DNA from: JALZHR01 sp036389695
GTDB taxonomy: Bacteria; Acidobacteriota; Blastocatellia; Pyrinomonadales; Pyrinomonadaceae
NCBI GenBank assembly: GCA_036389695.1
Contig: DASVWG010000213.1
Span: forward strand, 1 to 14,152
Length of the DNA: 14,152 nucleotides
Reading direction: 5' to 3'
This document shows, piece by piece, positions 13,802 through 14,152 of this stretch. Under the pieces are notes generated by a model that had not been told where the DNA came from, ran no database searches, and worked only from the letters and a program-made list of their open reading frames with translations. Each line of letters begins with the position of its first letter. The stretch's first letter is position 1. A program made the translations under genes and the position numbers.

Positions 13802-14152
13802 ATGAACGTCGAGAGATGGCAGAAAATAAAAGAGTTATACGAATCCGCGCTGAATTATCCGCCGGACGTGCGGGCTTCGTTTCTCGACGAAAACTGTAAC
13901 GGCGACGACGAATTGCGCCGCGAAGTCGAGTCCCTGCTTTCATTTAGCGAATCTTCGATGAGCTTTATGGAGCGTCCGGCGGTCGCCGAAGTCGCCGAAA
14001 TCATTCTCAGCCAGAAAGAAAAATTTATCGCGGGCGAAAATCTGGGGCATTACAGAATCATCAAGCCGATCGGCGCGGGCGGAATGGGCGAAGTTTATCT
14101 GGCGCAGGACACGCGGCTCGAACGCAAAGTCGCCGTCAAGTTTCTCGCGGCG
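13802..14152 (+). CDS. Ser/Thr protein kinase, N-terminal part (runs off the right edge)
   Basis: The ATG at 13802 opens a frame of 117 codons with no stop before the window ends. Residues 1-80 (starting MNVERWQKIKELYESALNYP) form the helical leader with DELRREVESLLSF that I associate with acidobacterial Hanks-type kinases. The kinase domain starts at LGHYRIIKPIGAGGMGEVYLAQD. The glycine-rich loop GAGGMG is at 91-96 and the ATP-binding lysine is K113 in VAVKFL. The catalytic loop and everything after lie outside the window. Such kinases often continue into a transmembrane segment and a TPR, beta-propeller or WD40 domain; this cannot be seen here. No strong ribosome-binding site precedes the ATG (CAATCAAAAA). 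The gene is divergent from the redoxin operon. Confidence 0.92.
   Translation, partial: MNVERWQKIKELYESALNYPPDVRASFLDENCNGDDELRREVESLLSFSESSMSFMERPAVAEVAEIILSQKEKFIAGENLGHYRIIKPIGAGGMGEVYLAQDTRLERKVAVKFLAA

Overview
The window looks like a chromosomal segment of an Acidobacteriota bacterium, probably of the Blastocatellia/Pyrinomonadaceae type. This is an inference from three things. The right-edge Ser/Thr kinase has an N-terminal leader of about 80 residues that I associate with acidobacterial kinases. Secreted and redox proteins are abundant. Intergenic and intragenic short tandem repeats are plentiful. I see no rRNA, tRNA, CRISPR array, transposase, integrase or phage gene. No complete, obviously new multi-gene system is visible. 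The most unusual content is a set of repeat elements, several of them heptamer arrays and two of those translated inside conserved housekeeping genes.

Layout, left to right. (1) 3-3082, plus strand: a sensor histidine kinase (GAF-like, PAS, HisKA, HATPase), open at the left edge, then an NtrC-type sigma54 response regulator. A 73-bp heptamer-repeat hairpin lies between them and supplies the kinase stop codon. (2) 3083-3271: a 147-bp composite inverted-repeat element. (3) 3272-4339, plus: a secreted SNase-like protein with degraded catalytic residues and a strongly AT-rich second half. (4) 4401-5515: a small four-helix membrane protein (minus), a truncated start of a DUF885-type gene (plus), a shared terminator, and a DUF4186 gene (minus). 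(5) 5579-7576, minus: a fragment of a membrane-protein C-terminus, a secreted protein made of two copies of a four-cysteine module, a terminator, and a secreted TPR protein. (6) 7670-11106, minus: purL followed by hemW 11 bp later, almost certainly one transcript from a well-formed promoter at 11140-11168. Both genes carry an in-frame heptamer array. (7) 11107-11876: terminator hairpin, REPIN-like inverted repeat, and a DinB-family gene (minus). (8) 11978-13504, minus: a tightly spaced operon of an exported redoxin and a TlpA-like thioredoxin with an unfamiliar C-terminal extension. (9) 13505-13801: a divergent promoter region of about 300 bp with one candidate promoter in each direction and no gene I can support. 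(10) 13802 to the right edge, plus: the start of a Ser/Thr protein kinase.

Functional links. The kinase and NtrC-like regulator form a two-component pair of unknown signal. PurL (purine synthesis) and HemW (heme chaperone) are housekeeping genes co-transcribed without an obvious biochemical link. The redoxin and TlpA proteins probably work together on extracytoplasmic thiol redox. The remaining genes are single accessory genes, and the two gene fragments suggest past local rearrangement.
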